Part shown: piece by piece, positions 37,856 to 46,799 of the stretch
How positions within the stretch are numbered: position 1 is the stretch's first letter
How the letters are laid out: each line of letters begins with the position of its first letter
Made by a program: the position numbers and the translations under genes
Notes under the pieces: generated by a model
The model's database searches: none
What the model saw: only the letters and a program-made list of their open reading frames with translations
Told to the model about the DNA's origin: nothing
DNA from: Sphingobacterium sp. T2
GTDB lineage: Bacteria; Bacteroidota; Bacteroidia; Sphingobacteriales; Sphingobacteriaceae
Direction: 5' to 3'
Length of the DNA stretch: 52,447 nucleotides
NCBI RefSeq assembly: GCF_000814685.1
Contig: NZ_JXAC01000081.1
Coordinates: forward strand, 1 to 52,447

Positions 37856-38323
37856 ATGAGAAAAGCAAAACCAAAAAAGAGAATCATTTTGCCTGATCCA
37901 AAGTTTAACGACGTTCAGGTAACGAGATTTGTAAACAATATGATGTATGACGGTAAAAAATCCATCGCATACTCTATTTTTTACAACGCTATAGATTTAG
38001 TAGAACAAAAAACTCAAGAAAACGGTTTAGAGGTTTGGAAAAAAGCTCTAAACAACGTTATGCCTTCAGTAGAAGTTAAATCTCGCCGTGTAGGTGGTGC
38101 TAACTTCCAAGTTCCTATGGAAGTACGTCCTGAACGTAAAATTTCCTTGGGAATGAAATGGTTAATAACTTACGCTCGTAAACGTGGTGAGAAAAACATG
38201 TACGAGAAATTAGCGGGCGAAATCATTTCAGCTTCTAAAGGTGAAGGTGCAGCTGTTAAGAAGAAAGAAGATACGCACAAAATGGCGGAAGCTAACAAAG
38301 CGTTCTCACACTTCAGATTCTAA
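37856..38323 (+). CDS. rpsG: 30S ribosomal protein S7
   Basis: A 155-residue assembly protein of the 30S head. MRKAKPKKR and the [27 protein letters not shown] region are diagnostic, and the C-terminus [11 protein letters not shown] matches the bacterial family. It lies in the str operon between rpsL and fusA, and is preceded by an unusually strong SD. Confidence 0.97.
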   Translation: MRKAKPKKRIILPDPKFNDVQVTRFVNNMMYDGKKSIAYSIFYNAIDLVEQKTQENGLEVWKKALNNVMPSVEVKSRRVGGANFQVPMEVRPERKISLGMKWLITYARKRGEKNMYEKLAGEIISASKGEGAAVKKKEDTHKMAEANKAFSHFRF

Positions 38324-38351
38324 TAGTGAAAACAGACATTCAAATATAGGC

Positions 38352-38397
38352 ACACCGACCCTGGATAATAAAGCAAATTTATTATCAAGGTCGGTGT
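38352..38397. repeat. Intercistronic hairpin between rpsG and fusA
   Basis: ACACCGACC (38352-38360) pairs with GGTCGGTGT (38389-38397), and an inner GATAATAAA pairs with TTTATTATC around GCAAA. It is a two-part stem of 18 pairs with a short bulge. No T-tract follows, so read-through into fusA is expected. Confidence 0.8.
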
Positions 38398-38452
38398 ACT
38401 TATTTCCAAAAACAGTTTAAAATAAAAGCCCCCTAAGGGAAACTTTAATCAT

Positions 38453-40576
38453 ATGGGAAAAGATTTAAAATTAGTTAGAAATATTGGTATCGCTGCCCAC
38501 ATCGATGCTGGTAAAACGACAACTACAGAACGTATTCTTTACTACGCCGGTGTAAACCACAAGTTGGGTGAAACCCACGAAGGTTCTGCTACAACAGACT
38601 GGATGGCACAAGAGCAAGAGCGTGGTATCACTATTACTTCTGCGGCTGTAACAGTATTCTGGAACTACCGCGGTAAAAAATACCAAGTGAACATCATCGA
38701 TACACCAGGACACGTGGACTTTACCGTAGAGGTAAACCGCTCTTTACGTGTATTGGATGGATTGGTATTCTTGTTCTCTGCTGTAGACGGTGTAGAACCT
38801 CAATCAGAAACAAACTGGCGTCTTGCAGACAACTACAAAGTACCTCGTATCGGTTTCGTAAACAAAATGGACCGTTCTGGTGCGGACTTCTTGAAAGTTG
38901 TTAAGCAAGTAAAAGACATGTTAGGCTCTGAGGCTGTAGCTTTACAGTTGCCTATCGGAGCTGAAGATGACTTCAAAGGTGTAGTTGACTTGATCAACAA
39001 CCGTGGTATGGTTTGGAATGAGCACGACAAAGGTATGACTTATACAGAAGTGCCTATTCCTGATGACATGAAAGAAGAAGTTGCTATCTACCGCGAAAAA
39101 TTATTGGAAGCTGTAGCTTCTTACGATGAGTCTTTGATGGAAAAATTCTTCGAAGATCCTGATTCTTTGACAGAACGTGAAATCTTAGACGCATTACGTA
39201 AAGCGGTATTAGACAACGCTATCGTACCAATGGTTTGTGGTTCTTCGTTCAAAAACAAAGGGGTACAAACTATGCTTGACTTGGTAATGGAATTATTACC
39301 TTCTCCAGCAGACCAAGATGCAGTAAAAGGTACGGACCCTAGAACAGAACAAGAAATCAACCGTAAACCTTCTGAGTCTGAGCCTTTCGCCGCCTTAGCA
39401 TTCAAAATCGCTACTGACCCATTCGTAGGTCGTTTATGTTTCATCCGTGTGTATTCTGGTGTGCTTGAATCAGGTTCTTACGTATTGAACACTCGTTCGG
39501 GCAACAAAGAACGTATCTCACGTATCTTCCAAATGCACGCCAACAAACAAAACCCTATCGAAAGAATCGGTGCTGGTGACATCGGTGCGGTAGTAGGTTT
39601 CAAAGATATCAAAACTGGTGATACTCTTTGTGATGAGAAAAACCCTATCGTTCTTGAGTCTATGGTATTCCCTGAGCCGGTTATCGGTTTGGCAATCGAG
39701 CCTAAAACTCAAGCTGACGTAGATAAATTGAGTATCGCATTAGGTAAATTAGCAGAAGAAGACCCTACATTCCAAGTATTCTCTGACGAAGAGACTGGTC
39801 AAACAGTGATCAAAGGTATGGGAGAGCTTCACCTTGAAATCTTGATCGACCGTCTGAAACGTGAATTCAAAGTAGAGGTTAACCAAGGAGCTCCTCAAGT
39901 AGCTTACAAAGAGTCTATCACAGGCTCTACCGAACACCGTGAAGTGTACAAAAAACAAACTGGTGGTCGTGGTAAGTTCGCGGATATCAAAGTGGTTATC
40001 TCACCAGTGGACGAAGATTGGGATGTTACAAAGAGCCCTCTTCAATTCGTTAACGAAATCGTGGGTGGTGCTATTCCTAAAGAATACATCCCTTCTGTAC
40101 AAAAAGGTTTCGAAGCTGCTATGGCAAACGGTGTATTAGCAGGATACCCATTGTCAGGCATGAAAGTTCGTTTGATCGATGGTTCATTCCACCCTGTGGA
40201 CTCTGACTCATTATCATTCGAATTGGCAGCAAAATTAGCTTACCGTAACGCCTTACCAAAATGTAGCCCAGTGTTGATGGAGCCTATCATGAAAGTGGAA
40301 GTGTTGACTCCAGAAGAAAACATGGGTGATGTTATGGGTGACTTGAACCGTCGTCGTGGTCAAATGCAAGGCCTTGACTCTCGTAACGGTTCTCAAGTGA
40401 TCAAAGCTCACGTACCACTATCAGAAATGTTTGGTTACGTAACTCAATTACGTACTATCACTTCAGGTCGTGCAACTTCTACAATGGAGTTTGATCACTA
40501 TGCTGAAGCTCCTCTTAACATCCAAGACGAAGTGGTAGCTAAGTCTAAAGGTAAAATAAAAGATATCGAAGACTAA
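38453..40576 (+). CDS. fusA: Elongation factor G
   Basis: A 707-residue translocase GTPase. G1 is [15 protein letters not shown], the switch I region is [16 protein letters not shown]3 is DTPGHVDFT and G4 is [10 protein letters not shown]. Domains II-V follow, with [22 protein letters not shown] and [13 protein letters not shown] near the end. Length and domains are complete, and no frameshift is seen. Confidence 0.98.
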   Translation: MGKDLKLVRNIGIAAHIDAGKTTTTERILYYAGVNHKLGETHEGSATTDWMAQEQERGITITSAAVTVFWNYRGKKYQVNIIDTPGHVDFTVEVNRSLRVLDGLVFLFSAVDGVEPQSETNWRLADNYKVPRIGFVNKMDRSGADFLKVVKQVKDMLGSEAVALQLPIGAEDDFKGVVDLINNRGMVWNEHDKGMTYTEVPIPDDMKEEVAIYREKLLEAVASYDESLMEKFFEDPDSLTEREILDALRKAVLDNAIVPMVCGSSFKNKGVQTMLDLVMELLPSPADQDAVKGTDPRTEQEINRKPSESEPFAALAFKIATDPFVGRLCFIRVYSGVLESGSYVLNTRSGNKERISRIFQMHANKQNPIERIGAGDIGAVVGFKDIKTGDTLCDEKNPIVLESMVFPEPVIGLAIEPKTQADVDKLSIALGKLAEEDPTFQVFSDEETGQTVIKGMGELHLEILIDRLKREFKVEVNQGAPQVAYKESITGSTEHREVYKKQTGGRGKFADIKVVISPVDEDWDVTKSPLQFVNEIVGGAIPKEYIPSVQKGFEAAMANGVLAGYPLSGMKVRLIDGSFHPVDSDSLSFELAAKLAYRNALPKCSPVLMEPIMKVEVLTPEENMGDVMGDLNRRRGQMQGLDSRNGSQVIKAHVPLSEMFGYVTQLRTITSGRATSTMEFDHYAEAPLNIQDEVVAKSKGKIKDIED

Positions 40577-40601
40577 TAATCTAGATATTTAAAGGATAAC
40601 C

Positions 40602-40635
40602 GACCTCCTATTGCAAATAGCTCTAATAGGAGGTC
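40602..40635. repeat. Intercistronic hairpin between fusA and rpsJ
   Basis: The perfect 11-base arms GACCTCCTATT (40602-40612) and AATAGGAGGTC (40625-40635) enclose GCAAATAGCTCT. There is no T-tract. The right arm contains AGGAGG, 21 bases before the rpsJ start, so folding could hide an SD-like sequence. Confidence 0.8.
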
Positions 40636-40655
40636 ATTTAAAACAATAAAGTAAA

Positions 40656-40961
40656 ATGAGCCAAAGAATTAGAATCAAATTGAAATCTTACGATTACAAT
40701 TTAGTTGACAAATCAGCTGAGAAAATCGTAAAAACAGTAAAACCTACAGGTGCAGTAGTATCAGGTCCTATTCCTCTTCCTACTGAAAAGAAAATCTACA
40801 CTGTATTGCGTTCACCACACGTTAACAAAAAAGCACGTGAGCAATTCCAATTATGTTCTTACAAAAGATTATTGGATATCTACTCATCAAATGCTAAAAC
40901 TGTTGACGCGTTGATGAAACTTGAATTACCTTCAGGTGTTGAAGTTGAAATTAAAGTGTAA
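40656..40961 (+). CDS. rpsJ: 30S ribosomal protein S10
   Basis: A 101-residue 30S protein. [53 protein letters not shown] and the [12 protein letters not shown] end are typical. In most genomes of this phylum it leads into rplC and the large S10 operon. Here a strong terminator follows 26 bases after the stop and the next gene is on the other strand, so rpsJ is the last gene of the transcript. Confidence 0.97.
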   Translation: MSQRIRIKLKSYDYNLVDKSAEKIVKTVKPTGAVVSGPIPLPTEKKIYTVLRSPHVNKKAREQFQLCSYKRLLDIYSSNAKTVDALMKLELPSGVEVEIKV

Positions 40962-40986
40962 TTGAATTAGATTTCAATATCCAAAG

Positions 40987-41016
40987 AAAAACCTTCTCTT
41001 GTGGAGAAGGTTTTTC
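40987..41016. terminator. Terminator after rpsJ
   Basis: AAAAACCTTCTC and GAGAAGGTTTTT arms (12 perfect pairs) with a TTGTG loop, followed by T residues; A-runs upstream also serve the convergent gene. Confidence 0.9.
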
Positions 41017-41035
41017 CATTTCTACACAACCGAAC

Positions 41036-41743
41036 TTAGTCGCAACCTTCAGGCCCACAAGAAGGAGCTTCTTCTGACTGTTCTATTTCAAAAGTACTAT
41101 TGTTTGCCTTCCACTCTGTTACAGCTTTTTCCAATGTTTTCTCGAAAACCTCTATGGGCTGGGCACCGGAAACTCCAAACCTACGGTTGTACACAAAAAA
41201 AGGAACTCCTTGAATTCCAAGTTGCCGCGCCTCGTGGATATCCATCTTCACCTCATCATCCAGACGTCCCTCTTGCAGCGTCTTCTCAAAATCGTCTGCC
41301 GACAATCCTACCTTATCCGCAATGTCTTTTAAAACTTCCAAATCGTCTATATTTTTCCCTTCGGTAAAATAACTTCGAAACAGAAACTCTTCGACATCAT
41401 TCTGCTTACCGAAAGCTTTTGCATAGTGGGTCAGCACATGAGCCCGGAAAGAATTTGCAACTATCGACTTATCGAAATTATAGACAAGACCTTCCTGTGC
41501 AGCCATCTGTGTGACCTGTGCATTTAGCGCTTTAGCTTGCGCTAAGTCTATACCTTTATGTTGAGCCAGATATTCGTCAATATTCAAAGAAGGATCCGTT
41601 TGTAGGTAAGGATTCAGCTGAAAGCTCTTCCATTCTATTTCCACCATATCCTTGTAAGGAGAATGCTCCAAAGATTTTTCAAATCTTCTTTTACCGATAT
41701 AACAGAAGGGACACATCACGTCACTCCATATCTCAATCTTCAT
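41036..41743 (-). CDS. DsbA-family oxidoreductase, FrnE-like
   Basis: A protein of about 235 residues with a thioredoxin fold and helical insert. MKIEIWSDVMCPFCYIGKRR contains the active CxxC (CPFC) close to the N-terminus; GIQGVPFFVYNRRFGVSGAQP holds the cis-Pro loop. The C-terminal tail ends with CGPEGC, a second CX4C pair. No signal peptide is seen, so it is cytoplasmic, as for FrnE/YwbO-type disulfide isomerases linked to oxidative stress. The start at 41743 fits the family; an ATG at 41752 would add three residues. Confidence 0.88.
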   Translation of the reverse strand: MKIEIWSDVMCPFCYIGKRRFEKSLEHSPYKDMVEIEWKSFQLNPYLQTDPSLNIDEYLAQHKGIDLAQAKALNAQVTQMAAQEGLVYNFDKSIVANSFRAHVLTHYAKAFGKQNDVEEFLFRSYFTEGKNIDDLEVLKDIADKVGLSADDFEKTLQEGRLDDEVKMDIHEARQLGIQGVPFFVYNRRFGVSGAQPIEVFEKTLEKAVTEWKANNSTFEIEQSEEAPSCGPEGCD

Positions 41744-41847
41744 TTTATGCATAACAAATTCTATATATCCTAAAAATACGAAGAGCAAGAGAATAATCCG
41801 TCAGTCTAATGTATAAAAAAAGCCTTACTCCAGCATGAGAAGTTTTC

Positions 41848-42144
41848 TTAAAATAGATATCCTATTCCGATGCTAAGAGACCTATTCTACAATCTCTCTG
41901 TGGCATTAAATCCACATTCATCAGCAAGCTGTTAGCCAGTTTATACCCTCAAAGCAAGTTAATACCTGCTTCAAAAGACTCTTACATCGAATGGTCAAAA
42001 CTTTCATTCTCTGTCACAGTTCTACTGTCATCAAATTTCGTGTGACATAGCTCTCTATTTTTCTCTTTTTCTACCCTTATTCTGCAGAGAAAGTCTCAAC
42101 TTCACAGCAATTCCCCCTAAATCCAAATGGATATATCCCGTCAC
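41848..42144 (-). pseudogene. Remnant of an outer-membrane beta-barrel protein gene
   Basis: No intact frame exists, but translating the minus strand in several frames gives a clear gene trace. It starts VTGYIHLDLGGIAVKLRLSL, shifts to DDSRTVTENESFDHSM, has a stop, continues ESFEAGINLL, has another stop, then GYKLANSLLMNVDL, and after one more shift ends LSIGIGYLF and TAA at 41848-41850. The alternating pattern and the aromatic terminal residue are those of a porin-like beta-barrel (OMP_b-brl type). At least two in-frame stops and two frame changes within 300 bases are more than the surrounding indel rate explains, so I take it as decayed. The rest of the 41744-42231 gap shows nothing further. 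Confidence 0.55.
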
Positions 42145-42231
42145 CCAAACGTGTTAATCTCTCCAATGATTTTTTACTAATCTATGGCGCAAAAATGACG
42201 TTCTTACTGACCTTTATTGGTAACTTCGTAT

Positions 42232-42948
42232 ATGGAAAATTTAAAAGGAAAGTTCGCTCTTATCACGGGCGGAGGAAGAGGATTAGGTAAGGCAACGGCC
42301 CTAGCTTTTGCTAAAGAAGGAATCAACGTAGCTATCACAGGAAGAAATCAAGCTTCCTTACAAGAGACCGTCAAAGAAATCGAAGCGTTGGGTGTGAAAG
42401 CGGCGTACAAAGCCTTTGATATTAAAAACTTCAATGAGGTATCCAAAGCTGTAGAAGAACTGAACAAAGAGTTTGGCTCATTCGATATCTTGGTAAATAA
42501 TGCCGGAATTGGCGTATTCGCCTCTGTGATGGATATGGATGTAGATACTTGGACAGATATCATCAACACCAACCTATTGGGCACCTATTTTGTGACAAAA
42601 GCCGTATTACCACAGCTTATTGCAAAAAATGAGGGAGACATCATCAACGTTTCATCTACCGCCGGCTTGAACGGTGCTGCCACCACCTCAGCCTACAGTG
42701 CTTCAAAATTCGGCGTCATAGGCTTCTCGGATTCTTTGATGCGGGAAGTACGTAAGCACAACATCCGTGTCTGTACTTTGATGCCTTCTACCATCGCTAC
42801 CGACATGTCTGTAGAACTCAAACTGACCGACGGCAATCCCGAAAAAGTATTGCAGCCGGAAGACTTCGCCGAACTAATTGTCGCTAACCTTAAGCTGCCT
42901 CGCAGAGCTATGCTTAAATCGGCTTCCCTTTGGTCAACAAACCCATAG
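42232..42948 (+). CDS. Short-chain dehydrogenase/reductase (FabG-like 3-ketoacyl-ACP reductase)
   Basis: A 238-residue Rossmann-fold oxidoreductase. The cofactor loop TGGGRGLGKATA follows the first strand; LVNNAGIGVFA, the catalytic Ser in ISSTAGLNGAATTSAYSASKFG (as VSST) and the YxxxK of SAYSASKFG are present. The GRN segment after strand 2 suggests NADP preference. The C-terminus PRRAMLKSASLWSTNP is the usual end of this Bacteroidota subfamily, so the gene is complete. I choose ATG 42232 over an upstream in-frame TTG because it fits the family and a TAACTTCG promoter-like motif lies just before it. Confidence 0.9.
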   Translation: MENLKGKFALITGGGRGLGKATALAFAKEGINVAITGRNQASLQETVKEIEALGVKAAYKAFDIKNFNEVSKAVEELNKEFGSFDILVNNAGIGVFASVMDMDVDTWTDIINTNLLGTYFVTKAVLPQLIAKNEGDIINVSSTAGLNGAATTSAYSASKFGVIGFSDSLMREVRKHNIRVCTLMPSTIATDMSVELKLTDGNPEKVLQPEDFAELIVANLKLPRRAMLKSASLWSTNP

Positions 42949-42949
42949 C

Positions 42950-42976
42950 AAAAAAGACGGTTATCCGTCTTTTTTG
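42950..42976. terminator. Bidirectional terminator between the SDR and AI-2E genes
   Basis: AAAAAAGACGG and CCGTCTTTTTT with a TTAT loop at a convergent junction; it overlaps the last codons of the AI-2E gene. Confidence 0.85.
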
Positions 42977-44101
42977 TTTTCTACCTCTCTGATCTCCACA
43001 ATTTCGGGATATAGTTCACTACGTAAGATCTTATACGAATGATCGGAGGAGTCTTCCTCTCCCAATAGAAAGCCCCACGGCTTTAGATCGTAAATCCTGT
43101 CAAAGACAATCTTCATAATCGCCAATATCGGTATGGCCAAAAACATTCCCGACACTCCCCAAATCAACTCCCCCATAATGATTGCCAACATCGCAAAAAG
43201 AGAATTTACCTTCACCTTGGATCCCACGACTTTAGGAACCACAAAGTTGCTATCTAATAAAATGAACGACAATCAGTGCTATAACCACGAAAAGCACATG
43301 GGTCAGAGAAGAGGTTGCAAAGGTAATGAGAGAAATCATCAACATGGCAGCAAAAATCCCTATATAAGGCAATACGTTGATGACACCGGTAATCAACGAC
43401 AGCATAAGACTATATTTCACACCTATGATACTCAAAGCGATAAAGGTCATGGCCGCCACAATAAGCATCTGCAAAATCAAGCCTATAAGATACTTTTTCA
43501 CCACATACTGTATCTCATGGGCTATTTCAAGGATAATAGCCTGATGTTGAGGCTTATTCAGCAAGAGAAAGAAACGCAGGATATGTCTTCTATACAAAAG
43601 AAGGAAGAAGGTATATAAAAAGGTAAACACCATCAGAATAAAGACCGAAGAAAGCGATAGCAAGGCTATCCCTACAATAGCCGTACCCTGATTGATGGAT
43701 TTATTGAGTGTTTGCGACAAATATTCGGATTGCTTGTTATATCCTATGTTGAATGTCTGACGTATCCATTCTTGCAAAGATTCTATCCCTCCGATAATCT
43801 GCTTCTCGAAGGCTGGCCAGTCATCTTTCAACAAGGTTAACTGTGACCCTATAAGGGTAAACAGTCCCCCTACAAATGCAGAAAAAAGAATCAATGAAAC
43901 CAATGCGGCCAAAGTACGATGGAACCTGAGCTTCTTTTCAAACCAGTTGCACACAGGTACCAACAACAGAGCAAACAACCCACCCAATATCAAAGGCACA
44001 ATAATCGTCTGACCAATACGCATAAGATATCCTATAGCGATAATACTGATCATTATTGCCGCAAGTTTTAAGTAAAAAGGCAGAGAAAAAAGTCTACGCA
44101 T
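42961..44101 (-). CDS. AI-2E (PerM) family permease, one frameshift
   Basis: A reconstructed protein of about 380 residues with seven to eight membrane segments. The family pattern is clear: IPLILGGLFALLLVPVCNWFEKK early, the long central loop with amphipathic helices, LMLSLITGVINVLPYIG, and the end NFVVPKVVGSKVKVNSLFAMLAIIMGELIWGVSGMFLAIP. Members export autoinducer-2 or act as sodium/proton antiporters; the substrate here is open. The frame breaks at 43256-43257 (AA on the plus strand should be A), restoring VVHFIDSNFVVPK. Confidence 0.88.
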
Positions 44102-44181
44102 AGATGTATAGGCATTTAAAAGAAATCATGCTTCCTTAATCCCTATAAATCTACATAAAGTTTGAAAAACAGAAAGTATTT

Positions 44182-45750
44182 TTATTTTAAAGAAAGAATA
44201 GTTTTTTTCAATGGCCTATAACAGAGAATAGCCAGCAGGATGACCATTCCGAAAACAAATAGACCCCTGAAAATTTCAGTATCCGCAAGAAGAAGAGCTT
44301 GCTGTGCTACTTTATTCTTTAATGTCGTTGAAGAAAGACGCAACGCATCATTATATAAATATTGCGAATAATATTTCCCAAATATGGCGAACCACTGTTC
44401 TTGAAACACAGGACGCGTCACATCCATATTATGGGCCAGCAGAAACTGATATTTCGTAGAAAGATAAAATACAAGATTCTGCATCAGGGCAAAACCGAAG
44501 GTGCTGGTCCAGAAACGTGTAGCGGTACCTGCTTGGGAGGCACTACTCGAAATGCTAGGATGCACCGCCCCAATCATGAAAAAAACCAAGAGGAGTCATC
44601 AAAATTCCTTGTCCTACCCCTTCTATAAATAAGGCAGGACCAATGGCACGAACCGTAGTATCCGGATAAAAAAGATAACTAAACCATAGCATCACTCCTG
44701 CCAGTATGGCAAAGGCTGTAATAAATATTTTCTTATACCCCACTCCTCTTGTAAAAAGAAAATAGGAAATCACAATCCCCAACAGACTACCTGCAACATT
44801 GAAATATTGAACCTTAAGCACATACTCCCAAGGCCATTTCCAAACTGTGCCCATCACTTGATATATATTGCTCATGCCTGATCGCAACACATAAAAGCAG
44901 AAGAATAGTATTACTCCCCCCAACACGCGCTCGGATTTAAATACCTCAAAATGATATAATGGTCTCTTGCTCGTACGCTGATAAAATAAGAATAAGGCAC
45001 AAAAAAGCATACAACTCACCAAAGCCAGTATTATTCTTTCGGACTCCAACCAGTTATATTTCTTCCCATACACCAAAAAATAGGCACCCGAAATAAGACC
45101 TATAGCCAGTAAAACAACACCGGCAAGATTTAGTTGGTATAAAGGTTTCTTAGGAAAAATGCGGTGAGGACGGAGCAGAAGCAGATAAATACAAAGAGCT
45201 AGCAGATGAAAACCTATAACCGTGTAGATAATGAAATTATGACTGTAGTGGTCGATAGCGTATTTTACCAACGAAGTGGAATATTTATCACCCGTAAGCA
45301 TGAACGAATACAACACACTGTAGGCTACAAACTTGGCATTGGGGCTTTTTAAGGTCTTCATCAAGACAGGAATCATAATACATCCCTCGAACAAGGATAA
45401 AGGTCCCTGAACAATCCTTAATGCTAATAGCAGTTGCGTCTGTCTTGTGCACGTCATGGCAAAAAGGACAAGGATATTGAGTGAAGTCATCACCAACAGG
45501 TAAAGCCCGCACATTCATTGCCCCGAAAAGACGACTATGCAGAAAGAGAGCACAGACAATAAGCGCATACCCCAAAGAAAACATAAACTGCAAATCCTCC
45601 ACTTCCATCTACTAAAAAGGAAGCAGTGAAGGTGCTGTTCAAGTTAAACATGGACAACAGCATCAAATGGGGAAACATTGCCAATGCCAAGAGAGCTACT
45701 GCCACCTTATCAGGAACCCAAGACTTGATCAAGCTACTTGTTGTGCTCAT
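44182..45750 (-). CDS. EmrB/QacA-type MFS multidrug permease, three frameshifts
   Basis: A reconstructed permease of about 520 residues with up to 14 membrane segments; the MFS conserved loop is weak, as in the Bacteroidota branch. It forms the inner-membrane pump of a tripartite efflux system with the HlyD-type and TolC-type genes just upstream (3-base and 2-base gaps). Three breaks lie at 45610-45613, at CCC 45506-45508 (should be CC, giving AMNVRLYLLVMTSLN), and at the run of seven at 44579-44585 (should be six, giving TPLGFFMIGAVHPSIS). The start at ATG 45750 follows the upstream stop directly. No terminator is obvious after the stop. Confidence 0.83.
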
Positions 45751-45753
45751 TCT

Positions 45754-46797
45754 TTATATTTTCTGTGCTGCTACGGTTACATTCATCCCTGCTTTCAACT
45801 TATCCTGCTCCGGCGAAGCGAGCAATACGATTTTCACTGGAAAACGCTGTTCTATCTTCACAAAGTTGCCCGTAGCATTATCCGGTTTAATCAAAGAAAA
45901 CTCAGAGCCGGCAGCAGGCGAAAAAGAATGGATCTTTCCTTTGAAAATTATATTCGGAAAGGCGTCGGCGCGGATCTCTATTTCCTTACTCGTGTCGATC
46001 TCCCCTATTTGGGTTTCCTTGAAATTTGCTACGATCCATTTCTCTTGCGAGACAACCTGCACTAAAGCCTGTCCTTCTTTCACCAGCTGTCCCACCTGTA
46101 TGTTACGTGTTCCTACCCATCCGTCATAAGGGGCTATGACATATGTAAAGCTCAACGCAAGCTTAGCATTGTTGACCAGCGCTCGATGTTGAGCCACCTG
46201 ACTTTTTACGGGAGCAATCTTGGTCTGTTCGGCGAATGCATTCATCGTTGCTGTCGACAGCTGATTTTGCAAAGCCTTAAAATGTGCCTGTGCCTGTCTA
46301 TATTTCGCTTCTACATTTTCAAACTGTTGTTGGGTGGCTGCCTCCTGTTCCACTAAATTTTTGAAACGCATATACTCCTGCTCGGCACGCCATACTTCAA
46401 TTTTAGCTGCCTCCACATTAGCTTGGATGGTTTGCAAGTCGCTAGCCTTAACCTTCACCGAACTCTCATATATATCCACCGACTCTGAGGTGCTGGCGAG
46501 GCTTGCCTCCGCCATATCCACCTGATTTTTAAACTCCCTATTATCAATGACTACCAACGTATCCCCCTTATGTACATATTGGTTTTCTTCGAAGCGGACC
46601 TCCTGAATATATCCCGACACCTTGCTAGCCACGGGTGTAATATACTGCCGAACCTGAGCATTGTTTGTACTTACATGAGTACGCGCAAAGAGGTAAAACC
46701 ACCCCAAGACGAGTACCCCTGCTCCCACTAATGTCCAAGCTATAAGAGTCAAGATGCTGTTTGTTCGTTTTTCTAATTTTGTCAACTGTGCTGCCAT
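45754..46797 (-). CDS. HlyD/EmrA-family periplasmic adaptor
   Basis: A 347-residue membrane fusion protein. A single N-terminal membrane helix (about residues 17-35) is followed by a biotinyl-lipoyl half (GYIQEVRFEENQYVHKGDTLVVID), a long alpha-hairpin (residues 75-185) and the second lipoyl half with YVIAPYDGWVGTRNIQVGQLV. The beta-barrel region follows. It connects the inner-membrane EmrB-type pump to the TolC-type channel. It sits second in the operon with 2- and 3-base gaps, implying tight coupling. Confidence 0.92.
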   Translation of the reverse strand: MAAQLTKLEKRTNSILTLIAWTLVGAGVLVLGWFYLFARTHVSTNNAQVRQYITPVASKVSGYIQEVRFEENQYVHKGDTLVVIDNREFKNQVDMAEASLASTSESVDIYESSVKVKASDLQTIQANVEAAKIEVWRAEQEYMRFKNLVEQEAATQQQFENVEAKYRQAQAHFKALQNQLSTATMNAFAEQTKIAPVKSQVAQHRALVNNAKLALSFTYVIAPYDGWVGTRNIQVGQLVKEGQALVQVVSQEKWIVANFKETQIGEIDTSKEIEIRADAFPNIIFKGKIHSFSPAAGSEFSLIKPDNATGNFVKIEQRFPVKIVLLASPEQDKLKAGMNVTVAAQKI

Positions 46798-46799
46798 AT

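Noticed and set aside
41789-42231. A small RNA in the gap before the SDR gene
   Set aside because: The gap translates as pieces of a beta-barrel protein on the minus strand, which accounts for most of it.
42880-42948. SDR gene suspected of a C-terminal frameshift like its neighbours
   Set aside because: The protein ends in the normal PRRAMLKSASLWSTNP family terminus, so it is complete.
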